Below are positions 38,170 through 48,347 of a stretch of 64,000 bases of DNA, one piece after another (the first letter of the stretch is position 1; each line of letters starts with the position of its first letter). The position numbers and the translations under genes were made by a program. Where the stretch lies: contig CAJNBY010000002.1 in the NCBI GenBank assembly GCA_905221125.1, positions 124,001 through 188,000 of the forward strand. Reading direction: 5' to 3'. This DNA is from a bacterium. GTDB lineage: Bacteria; Bacillota; Bacilli; Lactobacillales; Streptococcaceae. The notes beneath the pieces were generated by a model that searched no databases, was not told the origin of the DNA, and saw only the letters and a list, made by a program, of their open reading frames with translations.

Positions 38170-38580
38170 ATGAAAAAGATATTCATCATAATAGTCTGTT
38201 CAATCTCTTTTCTTGTTCTATCTGCTTGTGTAAATAACAAAAAAATCATTCTTCCTGAACCTGAAACGATATCTGTAATTTATCTGCAGAAAAGTATCTC
38301 TGGAGATGTTAAAATTATGAATAAGAAAGATGATATCTCAAAATTGATTAAGGAAATACAGAAACAGTCAAAATCTACAACTTTGAAGAGTTTAAATGAT
38401 CAACCGACAAATGTTAAAGATTACATCATTGTCAAATTTTATCATCAGAATGAAGCAAAGGATAGTGTAGTCTATCTATATACTAAGAAGAAAAGACAGT
38501 ATATTGAGCAATCTTATGCTAGTATTTGGGAAGTAAATCCAGATATAGCTAATAGGATTGAAGAGGCTTTTTCTAGTTGA
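38170..38580 (+). CDS. Small predicted lipoprotein of unknown function
   Basis: The 136-residue protein has a signal peptide and lipobox LSAC (C20), followed by a single domain with PETISVIYLQKS near the start and alternating polar strands. It may belong to one of the short DUF families of streptococcal lipoproteins, but I do not recognise it firmly. It is monocistronic, with promoter and terminator. The region is more AT-rich than the neighbouring operons. Confidence 0.7.
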   Translation: MKKIFIIIVCSISFLVLSACVNNKKIILPEPETISVIYLQKSISGDVKIMNKKDDISKLIKEIQKQSKSTTLKSLNDQPTNVKDYIIVKFYHQNEAKDSVVYLYTKKKRQYIEQSYASIWEVNPDIANRIEEAFSS

Positions 38581-38632
38581 TTTATAGGTCAAAAGAAAAT
38601 GTTAGAGGCTTTTCTTGCATCATATTATAAAC

Positions 38633-38659
38633 GGTAAATCAAAAAGATTTGCTGTTTTT
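38633..38659 (+). terminator. Terminator after the small lipoprotein gene
   Basis: GGTAAATC-AAAAA-GATTTGCT followed by GTTTTTA. Confidence 0.7.
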
Positions 38660-38732
38660 ATTTTCTAGAAATCAGATAAGGACTGAAAAAGATATTATTC
38701 TAATTTTTGCATTGGGTTGTTAGACTCTTCAT

Positions 38733-38793
38733 TGGAATTTGAAAATTTCCAGACTTTTTTCCTTTTTGGAAAACTTCTAAAATATGGTATAAT
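38733..38793 (+). promoter_or_regulatory. LysR gene promoter with an inverted repeat
   Basis: -35 TTGGAA (38766-38771) and extended -10 TGGTATAAT (38785-38793), 16 nt apart. TGGAA-N9-TTCCA (38733-38751) upstream is a possible LysR-type operator for autoregulation. Confidence 0.5.
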
Positions 38794-38821
38794 GAAAAGA
38801 TAAAGAAGTTGGGGGTAGAAG

Positions 38822-39730
38822 ATGAACATTCAACAATTACGCTATGTTGTTGCCATTGCCAATAGTGGTACTTTCCGTGAAGCAGCTGAAAAGATGTATG
38901 TCAGTCAGCCGAGTCTGTCTATTTCTGTGCGAGATTTGGAAAAAGAATTGGGCTTTAAGATTTTCCGTCGGACCAGCTCAGGGACTTTCTTGACCCGTCG
39001 TGGTATGGAATTCTATGAAAAAGCGCAAGAATTGGTTAAAGGATTTGATATTTTTCAAAATCAGTATGCCAATCCTGAAGAAGAAAAAGATGAATTTTCC
39101 ATTGCTAGCCAGCACTATGACTTCTTGCCACCAACCATTACGGCCTTTTCAGAGCGCTATCCTGACTATAAGAATTTTCGTATTTTTGAATCAACTACTG
39201 TTCAAATCTTAGACGAAGTAGCTCAAGGGCATAGTGAGATTGGGATTATCTACCTCAACAATCAAAATAAAAAGGGGATTATGCAACGGGTTGAAAAGCT
39301 AGGCCTTGAAGTCATTGAATTGATTCCCTTCCATACCCATATTTATCTCCGTGAGGGGCATCCTTTGGCTCAGAAAGAGGAATTGGTCATGGAAGATTTA
39401 GCGGATCTACCAACGGTTCGTTTCACTCAAGAGAAAGACGAGTACCTTTATTATTCAGAGAACTTTGTTGATACCAGCGCTAGCTCGCAGATGTTCAATG
39501 TGACAGACCGTGCTACTTTGAATGGTATTTTGGAGCGGACAGACGCCTATGCGACAGGTTCTGGATTTTTAGATAGTGATAGTGTTAATGGCATCACAGT
39601 TATTCGTCTCAAGGATAATTTGGATAATCGTATGGTCTATGTTAAACGTGAGGAAGTGGAGCTTAGTCAGGCTGGAACTCTTTTCGTAGAAGTCATGCAA
39701 GAATATTTTGATCAGAAGAGGAAATCATGA
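38822..39730 (+). CDS. LysR-family transcriptional regulator
   Basis: The 302-residue protein has an N-terminal winged helix-turn-helix (FREAAEKMYVSQPSLSISVRDLEKELG, about 18-42) and a C-terminal periplasmic-binding-like effector domain. In streptococci this subgroup includes CmbR/FhuR-type regulators of sulfur amino acid metabolism; the effector cannot be read here. Its stop overlaps the lspA start (ATGA), so it heads an operon with lspA, rluD and cbpE. Confidence 0.92.
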   Translation: MNIQQLRYVVAIANSGTFREAAEKMYVSQPSLSISVRDLEKELGFKIFRRTSSGTFLTRRGMEFYEKAQELVKGFDIFQNQYANPEEEKDEFSIASQHYDFLPPTITAFSERYPDYKNFRIFESTTVQILDEVAQGHSEIGIIYLNNQNKKGIMQRVEKLGLEVIELIPFHTHIYLREGHPLAQKEELVMEDLADLPTVRFTQEKDEYLYYSENFVDTSASSQMFNVTDRATLNGILERTDAYATGSGFLDSDSVNGITVIRLKDNLDNRMVYVKREEVELSQAGTLFVEVMQEYFDQKRKS

Positions 39731-40188
39731 AAAAAAGAGGAATAGTGGCAGTCGTTGTACTGCTTTTGATTGCGCTGGATCAGTTGGTCAAATCCTATAT
39801 CGTCTGGCAGATTCCACTGGGTGAGGTTCGTTCGTGGATACCCAATCTCGTTAGCTTGACCTACCTGCAAAATCGAGGGGCAGCCTTCTCCATGTTACAA
39901 GATCAGCAGTTGCTATTTGCTATCATTACTCTGGTCGTCGTGGTAGGTGCCATTTGGTATCTACATAAACACATGGAGGACTCACTCTGGATGGTCTTGG
40001 GTTTGACCTTGATCATCGCAGGTGGTCTTGGAAACTTTATTGACAGGGTCAGTCAGGGCTTTGTTGTGGATATGTTCCACCTTGACTTTATCAATTTTGC
40101 AATTTTCAATGTGGCAGATAGCTATCTGACGGTTGGAGTGATTATTTTATTGATTGCAATGCTAAAAGAGGAAATAAATGGAAATTAA
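39727..40188 (+). CDS. lspA: Lipoprotein signal peptidase (signal peptidase II)
   Basis: The 153-residue membrane aspartyl protease cleaves prolipoproteins before the lipidated cysteine. Four transmembrane segments and the conserved NRGAAFSM, GGLGNFIDRV and FNVADSYL blocks, with the two catalytic aspartates in the last two, are visible. It overlaps the upstream regulator by 4 nt and rluD by 11 nt. Its substrates in this window include PnrA, the peptide-binding lipoprotein and the small lipoprotein at 38170. Confidence 0.97.
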   Translation: MKKRGIVAVVVLLLIALDQLVKSYIVWQIPLGEVRSWIPNLVSLTYLQNRGAAFSMLQDQQLLFAIITLVVVVGAIWYLHKHMEDSLWMVLGLTLIIAGGLGNFIDRVSQGFVVDMFHLDFINFAIFNVADSYLTVGVIILLIAMLKEEINGN

Positions 40189-41065
40189 AATTGAAACTGG
40201 TGGCCTGCGTTTGGATAAGGCTTTGTCGGATTTGACAGAATTATCACGTAGTCTCGCAAATGAACAAATCAAATCAGGCCAGGTCTTAGTCAACGGCCAA
40301 GCCAAGAAAGCTAAATATACTGTCCAAGAGGGCGATATTGTCACCTATCATGTGCCAGAACCAGAGGTCTTAGAGTATGTGGCTGAGGATCTTCCGCTAG
40401 AAATCATCTACCAAGATGAGGATGTAGCCGTCATCAACAAGCCTCAAGGGATGGTGGTACATCCGAGTGCTGGTCATACCAGTGGAACCCTAGTAAATGC
40501 TCTCATGTATCATATTAAGGACTTGTCGGGTATCAATGGGGTTCTGCGTCCAGGAATTGTTCACCGTATTGACAAGGATACGTCAGGTCTTCTTATGATA
40601 GCTAAAAATGATGAGGCGCATCTAGCACTTGCCCAAGAACTCAAGGATAAAAAGTCTCTCCGCAAATATTGGGCGATTGTTCATGGAAATCTACCAAATG
40701 ATCGCGGTGTGATTGAAGCGCCGATTGGCCGGAGTGAAAAAGACCGTAAGAAACAGGCTGTGACTGCTAAAGGCAAGCCTGCAGTTACCCGTTTTCACGT
40801 CTTGGAACGCTTTGGTGATTATAGCTTAGTGGAGTTGCAGCTGGAAACAGGACGTACCCACCAAATACGTGTTCACATGGCTTATATCGGCCATCCAGTC
40901 GCTGGTGATGAAGTCTATGGTCCTCGCAAGACACTTAAGGGGCATGGACAATTTCTTCATGCCAAGACCCTAGGATTTACCCATCCGAGAACAGGTGAGA
41001 CCTTGGAATTTACAGCAGATATTCCAGAGATATTTAAGGAAACATTGGAGAGATTGAGAAAGTAA
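40178..41065 (+). CDS. rluD: 23S rRNA pseudouridine synthase, RluD family
   Basis: The 295-residue protein has an N-terminal S4 RNA-binding domain (LRLDKALSDLTELSRSLANEQI) and a catalytic domain with HRIDKDTSGLLMIAK, whose Asp is the nucleophile. RluD makes pseudouridines in helix 69 of 23S rRNA; the exact positions are inferred. It is translationally coupled to lspA by overlap, as in many Firmicutes. Confidence 0.93.
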   Translation: MEIKIETGGLRLDKALSDLTELSRSLANEQIKSGQVLVNGQAKKAKYTVQEGDIVTYHVPEPEVLEYVAEDLPLEIIYQDEDVAVINKPQGMVVHPSAGHTSGTLVNALMYHIKDLSGINGVLRPGIVHRIDKDTSGLLMIAKNDEAHLALAQELKDKKSLRKYWAIVHGNLPNDRGVIEAPIGRSEKDRKKQAVTAKGKPAVTRFHVLERFGDYSLVELQLETGRTHQIRVHMAYIGHPVAGDEVYGPRKTLKGHGQFLHAKTLGFTHPRTGETLEFTADIPEIFKETLERLRK

Positions 41066-41067
41066 GA

Positions 41068-42951
41068 ATGAAAAAGAAATTAACTAGTTTAGTACTTGCA
41101 GGCGCTTTTTTAGGTTTGTCATGGTATGGAAATGTTCAAGCTCAAGAAAGTTCAGGAAATAAAATTCACTTTATCAATGTTCAAGAAGGTGGCAGTGATG
41201 CGATTATTCTTGAAAGTAATGGACACTTTGCCATGGTGGATACAGGAGAAGATTATGATTTTCCAGATGGAAGTGATTCTCGTTATCCATGGAGAGAAGG
41301 AATTGAAACGTCTTATAAGCATGTTCTAACAGACCGTGTCTTTCGTCGTTTGAAGGAATTGGGTGTTCAAAAACTTGATTTTATTTTGGTAACACATACT
41401 CACAGTGACCATATTGGAAATGTTGATGAATTACTGTCTACCTATCCAGTTGATCGAGTCTATCTTAAAAAATATAGTGATAATCGTATTACTAATTCTG
41501 AACGTTTATGGGATAATCTGTACGGTTATGATAAGGTTTTACAGACTGCCGCCGAAAAAGGTGTTTCAGTTATTCAAAACATCACACAGGGAGATGCTCA
41601 TTTTCAGTTTGGGGACATGGATATTCAGCTCTATAATTATGAAAATGAAACCGATTCATCAGGTGAATTAAAGAAAATTTGGGATGACAATTCCAATTCC
41701 CTGATTAGTGTAGTCAAAGTCAATGGCAAGAAAATTTACCTTGGGGGCGACTTAGATAATGTGCATGGAGCGGAAGATAAGTATGGTCCTCTTATTGGAA
41801 AAGTTGATTTGATGAAGTTTAATCATCACCATGATACCAACAAATCAAACACAAAGAATTTTATTAAAAATTTGAGTCCGAGTTTGATTGTTCAAACTTC
41901 GGATAGTCTACCTTGGAAAAATGGTGTTGATAGTGAGTATGTCAATTGGCTCAAAGAACGAGGAATTGAGAGAATTAACGCAGCCAGCAAAGACTATGAT
42001 GCGACAGTTTTTGAGATTCGACAAGACGGATTTGTCAACATTTCAACTTCCTACAAGCCGATTCCAAGTTTTCAAGCTGGTTGGCATAAGAGTGCATATG
42101 GAAATTGGTGGTATCAAGCGCCTGATTCTACAGGAGAGTATGCTGTCGGTTGGAATGAAATCGAAGGTGAATGGTATTACTTCAACCAAACGGGTATCTT
42201 GATACAGAATCAGTGGAAAAAATGGAACAATCGTTGGTTTTATTTGACAGACTCTGGTGCTGCTGCAAAAAATTGGAAGAAAATCGATGGAAGCTGGTAT
42301 TATTTCAACAAAGAAAACCAGATGGAAATTGGTTGGATAAATACTGGAGGTCAGAATTATTATTTATCCAAGGATGGTTCGCTGCAAACAGGTTGGCTTC
42401 AATATAAGGGGCAATGGTATTACTTTGCTCAATCAGGGGAAATGAAAACGGGTTGGGTAAAAGATAAAGAAACCTGGTACTATATGGATTCTACTGGTAT
42501 CATGAAGACAGGTGAGATAGAAGTTGCTGGTCATCATTACTATCTAGAAGATTCAGGAGCTATGAAGCAAGGTTGGCTTAAAAAGGCAAACGATTGGTAT
42601 TTCTACAAGACAGACGGTTCACGAGCTGTGGGTTGGATCAAAGACAAGGATAAATGGTACTTCTTGAAAGACAATGGTCAATTACTTGTAAATGGCAAGA
42701 CACCAGAAGGCTATACTGTTGATTCAAGTGGTGCCTGGTTAGTGGATGTTCCTGTAGAGAAATCCGCTACAACTAAAGTTACAAGTAATTCAGAGACAAA
42801 AGAATCCAGTGAAGTAGTGAAAAAAGATCTTGAAAATAAAGTAACGACTCAGAACGAAAGTGTTACAAGTTCTTCAACTAGTCAAGATTTGACTTCCTCA
42901 ACTTCACAAAGCTCTGAAACGAGTGCAAACAAATCGAAATCAGAACAGTAG
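41068..42951 (+). CDS. cbpE: Choline-binding phosphorylcholine esterase (Pce/CbpE)
   Basis: The 627-residue surface protein removes phosphorylcholine from teichoic acids. A signal peptide (about 1-25) is followed by a metallo-beta-lactamase-fold catalytic domain (about 30-330) with THTHSDHIGN as the binuclear zinc motif and GGDLDN and NHHHD as further ligand regions. About ten choline-binding repeats of the GWxxxxxxWYYF type follow (about 335-560), then a Ser/Thr-rich tail. The length equals that of pneumococcal Pce. Its presence shows that this strain has choline-decorated teichoic acid. It starts 2 nt after rluD. Confidence 0.96.
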   Translation: MKKKLTSLVLAGAFLGLSWYGNVQAQESSGNKIHFINVQEGGSDAIILESNGHFAMVDTGEDYDFPDGSDSRYPWREGIETSYKHVLTDRVFRRLKELGVQKLDFILVTHTHSDHIGNVDELLSTYPVDRVYLKKYSDNRITNSERLWDNLYGYDKVLQTAAEKGVSVIQNITQGDAHFQFGDMDIQLYNYENETDSSGELKKIWDDNSNSLISVVKVNGKKIYLGGDLDNVHGAEDKYGPLIGKVDLMKFNHHHDTNKSNTKNFIKNLSPSLIVQTSDSLPWKNGVDSEYVNWLKERGIERINAASKDYDATVFEIRQDGFVNISTSYKPIPSFQAGWHKSAYGNWWYQAPDSTGEYAVGWNEIEGEWYYFNQTGILIQNQWKKWNNRWFYLTDSGAAAKNWKKIDGSWYYFNKENQMEIGWINTGGQNYYLSKDGSLQTGWLQYKGQWYYFAQSGEMKTGWVKDKETWYYMDSTGIMKTGEIEVAGHHYYLEDSGAMKQGWLKKANDWYFYKTDGSRAVGWIKDKDKWYFLKDNGQLLVNGKTPEGYTVDSSGAWLVDVPVEKSATTKVTSNSETKESSEVVKKDLENKVTTQNESVTSSSTSQDLTSSTSQSSETSANKSKSEQ

Positions 42952-42952
42952 T

Positions 42953-42982
42953 AAAAAAGAAGGTTTTAGGGCCTTCTTTTTC
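42953..42982 (+). terminator. cbpE terminator
   Basis: AAAAGAAGGTTTT-AGG-GCCTTCTTTTT is a strong intrinsic terminator. Confidence 0.92.
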
Positions 42983-43014
42983 CTATCAACTCTTTTCTAT
43001 TTCCTGCCATTCAT

Positions 43015-43022
43015 GTTATAAT
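43015..43022 (+). promoter_or_regulatory. proB promoter (extended -10)
   Basis: TGTTATAAT (43014-43022 with its preceding T) is an extended -10 about 30 nt before ATG 43052. Confidence 0.6.
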
Positions 43023-43051
43023 GGATAAATATGAAGAATCGGAGTGAGACT

Positions 43052-44161
43052 ATGAAATACAAACGAATTGTCTTTAAGGTGGGAACTTCTTCTCTGACGA
43101 ATGAGGATGGAAGTTTATCACGTAGTAAGGTAAAAGCTATTACCCAGCAGTTGGCTATGTTGCACGAGGCTGGTCATGAATTGATTTTGGTGTCGTCAGG
43201 TGCCATTGCGGCTGGTTTTGGAGCCTTAGGATTTAAAAAGCGTCCGACTAAGATTGCTGATAAACAGGCTTCAGCAGCGGTAGGACAAGGGCTTTTGTTG
43301 GAAGAATACACGACCAATCTTCTCTTGCGCCAAATCGTTTCTGCACAAATTTTACTGACTCAGGATGACTTTGTGGATAAGCGCCGTTATAAAAATGCCC
43401 ATCAGGCTTTGTCGGTTCTACTTAGCCGTGGTGCGATTCCTATCATCAATGAGAATGATAGTGTCGTCATTGATGAGCTCAAGGTTGGGGACAATGATAC
43501 TCTGAGTGCTCAGGTAGCGGCCATGGTCCAAGCAGACCTTTTGGTTCTCTTGACAGATGTGGACGGTCTCTATACTGGAAATCCTAATTCAGATCCAAGA
43601 GCTAAACGCTTGGAGAAAATCGAGACCATTAATCGTGAGATTATCGATATGGCTGGTGGAGCTGGCTCGTCAAATGGAACTGGGGGCATGTTAACCAAAA
43701 TCAAGGCTGCAACTATTGCGACAGAATCAGGAGTTCCTGTTTATATCTGTTCATCATTGAAGGCAGATGCCATGATTGAGGCGGCTGAGGAGACCAAGGA
43801 TGGTTCCTACTTTGTTGCAGAGGAAAAAGGTCTCCGTACCCAGAAACAATGGCTGGCCTTCTATGCTCAGAGTCAGGGTTCTATTTGGGTTGATAAAGGG
43901 GCTGCAGAAGCTCTCTCTCAACATGGAAAGAGTCTTCTCTTATCTGGTGTTGTTGATGCAGAAGGAGCCTTTTCTTACGGTGATATCGTGACAGTATTTG
44001 ACAAGGAAAGTGGAAAATCACTTGGAAAAGGCCGTGTGCAATTTGGAGCCTCTGCTTTGGAGGATATGTTGCGTTCTCAAAAAGCTAAGGGTGTCTTGAT
44101 TCACCGTGATGACTGGATTTCCATTACTCCTGAAATCCAACTACTCTTTACAGAATTTTAG
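43052..44161 (+). CDS. proB: Glutamate 5-kinase
   Basis: The 369-residue enzyme phosphorylates glutamate in the first step of proline synthesis. The amino acid kinase fold is shown by [30 protein letters not shown] and [12 protein letters not shown]; a C-terminal PUA domain follows (about 275-369). ATG 43052 behind CGGAGTGAG is chosen; an upstream in-frame ATG at 43031 precedes that ribosome binding site. It is the first gene of proBAC. Confidence 0.97.
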   Translation: MKYKRIVFKVGTSSLTNEDGSLSRSKVKAITQQLAMLHEAGHELILVSSGAIAAGFGALGFKKRPTKIADKQASAAVGQGLLLEEYTTNLLLRQIVSAQILLTQDDFVDKRRYKNAHQALSVLLSRGAIPIINENDSVVIDELKVGDNDTLSAQVAAMVQADLLVLLTDVDGLYTGNPNSDPRAKRLEKIETINREIIDMAGGAGSSNGTGGMLTKIKAATIATESGVPVYICSSLKADAMIEAAEETKDGSYFVAEEKGLRTQKQWLAFYAQSQGSIWVDKGAAEALSQHGKSLLLSGVVDAEGAFSYGDIVTVFDKESGKSLGKGRVQFGASALEDMLRSQKAKGVLIHRDDWISITPEIQLLFTEF

Positions 44162-44170
44162 AGGTAAACT

Positions 44171-45433
44171 ATGGTAAGTACACAAGAACAATTTGAACAG
44201 GTACAGGCTGTTAAAAAATCGATCAATACAGCTAGTGAAGAGGTGAAAAACCAAGCCTTGCTAGCTCTGGCTGATCACTTATTAGCAGCTACTGAGGAAA
44301 TTTTAGCAGCCAATGCCCTTGATATGGAAGCGGCTAAGGGTAAAATTTCAGATGTGATGCTGGATCGTCTTTATTTGGATGCAGGACGTATAGAAGCAAT
44401 GGCAACTGGTATTCGTGAAGTGGTTGCTTTACCAGATCCAATCGGTGAAGTTTTAGAAACAAATCAGCTTGAAAATGGTTTGGTTATCACCAAGAAACGG
44501 GTGGCTATGGGCGTTATCGGTATTATCTATGAAAGCCGTCCAAATGTGACTTCTGACGCGGCTGCTTTGGCTCTCAAGAGTGGAAATGCGGTTGTTCTTC
44601 GTAGTGGTAAGGATGCCTATCAAACAGCTCATGCTATTGTTACAGCCTTGAAAAAGGGCTTGGAGATAACGACCATTCACCCAGATGTGATTCAACTAGT
44701 GGAAGATACTAGCCGTGAAAGCAGCTATGCCATGATGAAGGCCAAGGGGTATCTAGACCTGCTTATTCCTCGTGGGGGGGCTGGTTTAATCAATGCCGTG
44801 GTTGAAAATGCTATTGTACCCGTTATCGAGACAGGAACTGGGATTGTTCATGTTTATGTCGATAAGGACGCAGACGACGACAAGGCTCTATCTATCATCA
44901 ATAATGCCAAAACCAGTCGTCCTTCTGTATGTAATGCCATGGAGGTTTTGCTGGTTCATGAAGACAAGGCAGCAAGTTTCCTTCCTCGCTTGGAGCAAGT
45001 GCTAGTTGCAGAGCGAAAAGAAGCTGGACTGGAACCAATTCAATTCCGCCTAGATAGCAAAGCAAGCCAGTTTATTTCAGGTCAAGCAGCTGAGGATCAA
45101 GACTTTGATATCGAGTTTTTAGACTATGTCCTAGCTGTTAAGGTTGTGAGCAGTTTAGAAGAAGCGGTTGCGCATATTGAAGCCCACAGTACCCATCATT
45201 CGGATGCCATTGTGACGGAAAATGCTGAGGCTGCAGCTTACTTTACAGATCAAGTGGACTCTGCAGCAGTCTATGTCAATGCCTCAACTCGTTTCACTGA
45301 CGGGGGCCAATTTGGTCTTGGCTGTGAAATGGGGATTTCTACTCAGAAACTACACGCGCGTGGTCCCATGGGCTTGAAAGAGTTGACCAGCTATAAGTAT
45401 GTGGTTACTGGTGACGGACAGATAAGGGAGTAA
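44171..45433 (+). CDS. proA: Gamma-glutamyl phosphate reductase
   Basis: The 420-residue NADPH-dependent enzyme of the aldehyde dehydrogenase superfamily reduces glutamyl-5-phosphate to glutamate semialdehyde. The catalytic Cys is in [15 protein letters not shown], and IPRGGAGLI and the [22 protein letters not shown]-terminal signature region are present. It lies 9 nt after proB with GAGG as ribosome binding site. Confidence 0.97.
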   Translation: MVSTQEQFEQVQAVKKSINTASEEVKNQALLALADHLLAATEEILAANALDMEAAKGKISDVMLDRLYLDAGRIEAMATGIREVVALPDPIGEVLETNQLENGLVITKKRVAMGVIGIIYESRPNVTSDAAALALKSGNAVVLRSGKDAYQTAHAIVTALKKGLEITTIHPDVIQLVEDTSRESSYAMMKAKGYLDLLIPRGGAGLINAVVENAIVPVIETGTGIVHVYVDKDADDDKALSIINNAKTSRPSVCNAMEVLLVHEDKAASFLPRLEQVLVAERKEAGLEPIQFRLDSKASQFISGQAAEDQDFDIEFLDYVLAVKVVSSLEEAVAHIEAHSTHHSDAIVTENAEAAAYFTDQVDSAAVYVNASTRFTDGGQFGLGCEMGISTQKLHARGPMGLKELTSYKYVVTGDGQIRE

Positions 45434-45436
45434 GAA

Positions 45437-46234
45437 ATGAAGATTGGATTTATCGGTTTGGGGAATATGGGTGCTAGCTTGGCCAAGGCTGTTTTGCAGA
45501 CCAAGACGGGTGATGACCTTCTACTTGCCAATCGCAGTCAAGCCAAGGTGGATTCTTTCATTGCCGACTTTGGCGGTCAGGCTTCTAGCAATGACGAAAT
45601 CTTCGCAGAAGCAGATGTGATTTTTCTAGGTGTTAAGCCGGCCCAGTTCTCAGACTTGCTTTCTCAATATCCGACCATTCTTGAAAAAAGAGAGAGTCTT
45701 CTTTTGATTTCGATGGCAGCTGGATTGACCTTGGAAAAACTAGCGAGTCTTCTGCCAAGTCAGCACCGAATTATTCGTATGATGCCGAATACCCCTGCTT
45801 CTATCGGGAAAGGAGTGATTAGTTATGCTTTGTCTCCTAATTGTAAGGTTGAGGACAGTGAACTCTTTTGTCAGTTATTAGCAAATGCTGGCCTCTTAGT
45901 TGAACTAGGAGAAGGCTTAATCGACGCAGCGACAGGTCTTGCAGGTTGTGGACCAGCCTTTGTCTATCTTTTTATCGAGGCCTTGGCAGATGCAGGTGTT
46001 CAGACTGGATTGCCACGAGAAACAGCATTGAAAATGGCAGCTCAAACTGTGGTAGGAGCTGGACAATTGGTCCTAGAAACCCAAGAGCATCCTGGGGTCT
46101 TGAAAGACCAAGTTTGTAGCCCAGGCGGTTCGACTATTGCTGGTGTAGCAAGCTTAGAAGCGCATGCTTTTAGAGGAACAGTCATGGAGGCAGTTGGTCA
46201 AGCCTACAAACGAACACAAGAACTAGGTAAATAA
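45437..46234 (+). CDS. proC: Pyrroline-5-carboxylate reductase
   Basis: The 265-residue enzyme completes proline synthesis. It has an N-terminal Rossmann motif GFIGLGNMGASLA, RMMPNTPASIGKG, and the family signature SPGGSTIAGVASLE near the C terminus. It starts 3 nt after proA. A BOX element lies directly downstream of the operon. Confidence 0.97.
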   Translation: MKIGFIGLGNMGASLAKAVLQTKTGDDLLLANRSQAKVDSFIADFGGQASSNDEIFAEADVIFLGVKPAQFSDLLSQYPTILEKRESLLLISMAAGLTLEKLASLLPSQHRIIRMMPNTPASIGKGVISYALSPNCKVEDSELFCQLLANAGLLVELGEGLIDAATGLAGCGPAFVYLFIEALADAGVQTGLPRETALKMAAQTVVGAGQLVLETQEHPGVLKDQVCSPGGSTIAGVASLEAHAFRGTVMEAVGQAYKRTQELGK

Positions 46235-46268
46235 GAGGTGGATTTGTCTGCCTCTTTTATGGTGGTTG

Positions 46269-46382
46269 ATACTCTTCGAAAATCTCTTCAAACTGTGTCA
46301 GCTTCCATCTGCAACCTCAAAACAGTGTTTTGAGCAACCTGCGGCTAGCTTCCTAGTTTGCTCTTTGATTTTCATTGAGTAT
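46269..46382 (+). repeat. Short BOX element (A-C type, boxB reduced)
   Basis: The element starts ATACTCTTCGAAAATCTCTTC (21 nt; boxA start at 46269) and ends with the boxC region from GCAACCTGCGGCTAGC to CATTGAGTAT (46335-46382). A boxB remnant, AAAACAGTGTTTTGAG, is in the middle. At 114 nt it is shorter than the 33426 copy and in the opposite orientation; the ends of both copies match as inverted complements. Confidence 0.88.
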
Positions 46383-46402
46383 GAAATGAGAAGACAAAAA
46401 GA

Positions 46403-46433
46403 TTGTCACAAACCCCTATTTTTTTGATAGAAT
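46403..46433 (+). promoter_or_regulatory. tmk promoter
   Basis: Extended -10 TGATAGAAT (46425-46433), with a possible -35 TTGTCA (46403-46408) at 19-nt spacing, lies right after the BOX element. Confidence 0.55.
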
Positions 46434-46462
46434 AGAAGTAGTAAAAAAGAAATGAGTTAGAC

Positions 46463-47101
46463 ATGTCAAAAGGATTTTTAGTCTCTCTTGAGGGACCAGA
46501 GGGAGCAGGAAAGACCAGTGTTTTAGAGGCTCTGCTACCAATTTTAGAGGAAAAAGGAGTAGAGGTGCTGACGACCCGTGAGCCAGGCGGAGTCTTGATA
46601 GGGGAGAAGATTCGGGAAGTGATTTTGGACCCAAGTCATACTCAGATGGATGCTAGGACAGAGCTCCTTCTCTATATTGCCAGTCGCAGACAGCACTTGG
46701 TGGAAAAAGTTCTTCCAGCCCTTGAAGCTGGCAAGTTGGTCATTATGGACCGCTTCATCGATAGTTCCATTGCTTATCAGGGATTTGGCCGTGGCTTGGA
46801 TATTGACGCCATTGATTGGCTAAATCACTTTGCGACAGATGGCCTTAAACCTGATTTGACACTCTATTTTGACATTGAGGTGGAAGAGGGACTGGCTCGC
46901 ATTGCTGCTAATAGTGACCGCGAGGTCAATCGTTTGGACTTGGAAGGTTTGGACTTGCATAAAAAAGTTCGTCAAGGCTACCTTTCTCTTCTGGACAAAG
47001 AAGGAAATCGCATGGTCAAGATTGATGCCAGCCTCCCTTTGGAACAAGTTGTGGAAACGACCAAGGCTATATTGTTTGATAGAATGGGCTTGGCTAAATG
47101 A
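46463..47101 (+). CDS. tmk: Thymidylate kinase
   Basis: The 212-residue enzyme converts dTMP to dTDP. It has P-loop [16 protein letters not shown], and [18 protein letters not shown] with the DR motif and the lid region. The start overlaps nothing upstream and the stop overlaps holB by 4 nt (ATGA). It heads the tmk-holB-yabA-rsmI replication/translation operon. Confidence 0.97.
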   Translation: MSKGFLVSLEGPEGAGKTSVLEALLPILEEKGVEVLTTREPGGVLIGEKIREVILDPSHTQMDARTELLLYIASRRQHLVEKVLPALEAGKLVIMDRFIDSSIAYQGFGRGLDIDAIDWLNHFATDGLKPDLTLYFDIEVEEGLARIAANSDREVNRLDLEGLDLHKKVRQGYLSLLDKEGNRMVKIDASLPLEQVVETTKAILFDRMGLAK

Positions 47102-47988
47102 AACAAGAAGAATTAAAGGCTTGGCAGCCAGACCAGTTTGACCGCTTTGTCCGTATCCTAGAACAAGACCAGCTCAATCACGCCTATCTTTTTTCAGGAT
47201 TCTTTGGAAGTTTGGAAATGGCGCAATTTTTAGCTAAGAGCCTCTTTTGTACGGATAAAGTAGGCGTTTTGCCGTGTGAGAAATGCAGAAACTGTAAGCT
47301 GATTGAACAGGAAGAATTTCCAGATGTCACCTTGATTAAGCCAGTCAATCAGGTTATCAAGACAGAACGGATTCGTGAATTGGTGGGGCAGTTTTCTCAA
47401 GCAGGGATTGAAAGCCAACAACAGATTTTTATTATCGAGCAAGCTGAGAAAATGCATCCTAACGCAGCCAATTCTCTGCTCAAGGTCATCGAAGAACCCC
47501 AGAGTGAGGTTTATATTTTCTTCTTGACCAGCGATGAGGAAAAGATGTTGTCGACCATCCGAAGTCGGACCCAGATTTTCCACTTTAAAAAGCAGGAAGA
47601 AAAACTCATCTTGCTCTTAGAACAAATGGGACTGGTTAAGAAAAAAGCGACTCTCCTAGCTCAGTTTAGTCAATCGCGAGCTGAAGCAGAAAAGTTAGCC
47701 AATCAGGCAAGTTTTTGGACCTTGGTGGATGAAAGTGAACGCCTGCTGACCTGGTTATTAGCTAAGAAAAAAGAAAGTTATCTGCAGGTTGCTAAATTAG
47801 CCAACTTGGCAGACGACAAGGAAAAACAAGATCAGGTTTTACGAATTATTGAAGTCCTCTGTGGGCAGGACCTCCTGCAAGCAAGAGTACGGATGATTCT
47901 ACAAGATTTGTTAGAAGCTAGAAAAATGTGGCAAGCTAATGTCAGCTTTCAAATTGCCATGGAATATCTGGTCTTGAAAGAAATGTAA
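47098..47988 (+). CDS. holB: DNA polymerase III subunit delta'
   Basis: The 296-residue clamp-loader subunit is a DnaX paralogue. It has the zinc-binding cysteines [16 protein letters not shown] and the [21 protein letters not shown] region with SRC-like SRTQIFHF, but lacks a functional Walker A ([12 protein letters not shown] in its place), as expected for delta'. It is coupled to tmk by overlap. Confidence 0.94.
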   Translation: MKQEELKAWQPDQFDRFVRILEQDQLNHAYLFSGFFGSLEMAQFLAKSLFCTDKVGVLPCEKCRNCKLIEQEEFPDVTLIKPVNQVIKTERIRELVGQFSQAGIESQQQIFIIEQAEKMHPNAANSLLKVIEEPQSEVYIFFLTSDEEKMLSTIRSRTQIFHFKKQEEKLILLLEQMGLVKKKATLLAQFSQSRAEAEKLANQASFWTLVDESERLLTWLLAKKKESYLQVAKLANLADDKEKQDQVLRIIEVLCGQDLLQARVRMILQDLLEARKMWQANVSFQIAMEYLVLKEM

Positions 47989-48027
47989 ACTCAAAAATGA
48001 ACGATAAAGAAAGGAAAGGGCTGGTTT

Positions 48028-48345
48028 ATGGACAAAAAAGAATTATTTGACGCGCTGGATGATTTTTCCCAACAGTTATTGGTGACCTTGGCCGATGTGG
48101 AAGCCATCAAGAAAAATCTCAAGAGCTTGGTAGAGGAAAATACAGCTCTTCGCTTGGAAAATTCTAAGTTGCGAGAACGTTTGGGTGAGGTGGAAGCAGA
48201 TGCTCCCGTCAAGGCCAAGCATGTTCGTGAAAGTGTCCGTCGGATTTATAAAGACGGATTTCACGTATGTAATGATTTTTATGGGCAACGTCGAGAGCAG
48301 GACGAAGAATGTATGTTCTGTGACGAGTTGTTATACAGGGAGTAA
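48028..48345 (+). CDS. yabA: Replication initiation control protein YabA
   Basis: The 105-residue protein bridges DnaA and the sliding clamp to restrain initiation. It has an N-terminal coiled coil (about 1-55, heptad-like [20 protein letters not shown]) and a C-terminal zinc site with HVC and CMFC. The ribosome binding site is AAAGGAAAGGG. It sits in its usual place after holB and 2 nt before rsmI. Confidence 0.95.
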   Translation: MDKKELFDALDDFSQQLLVTLADVEAIKKNLKSLVEENTALRLENSKLRERLGEVEADAPVKAKHVRESVRRIYKDGFHVCNDFYGQRREQDEECMFCDELLYRE

Positions 48346-48347
48346 GC

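Noticed and set aside
47998..48051. 17-codon upstream frame overlapping the yabA start
   Set aside because: It is too short to support, without a clear ribosome binding site; it may be chance.
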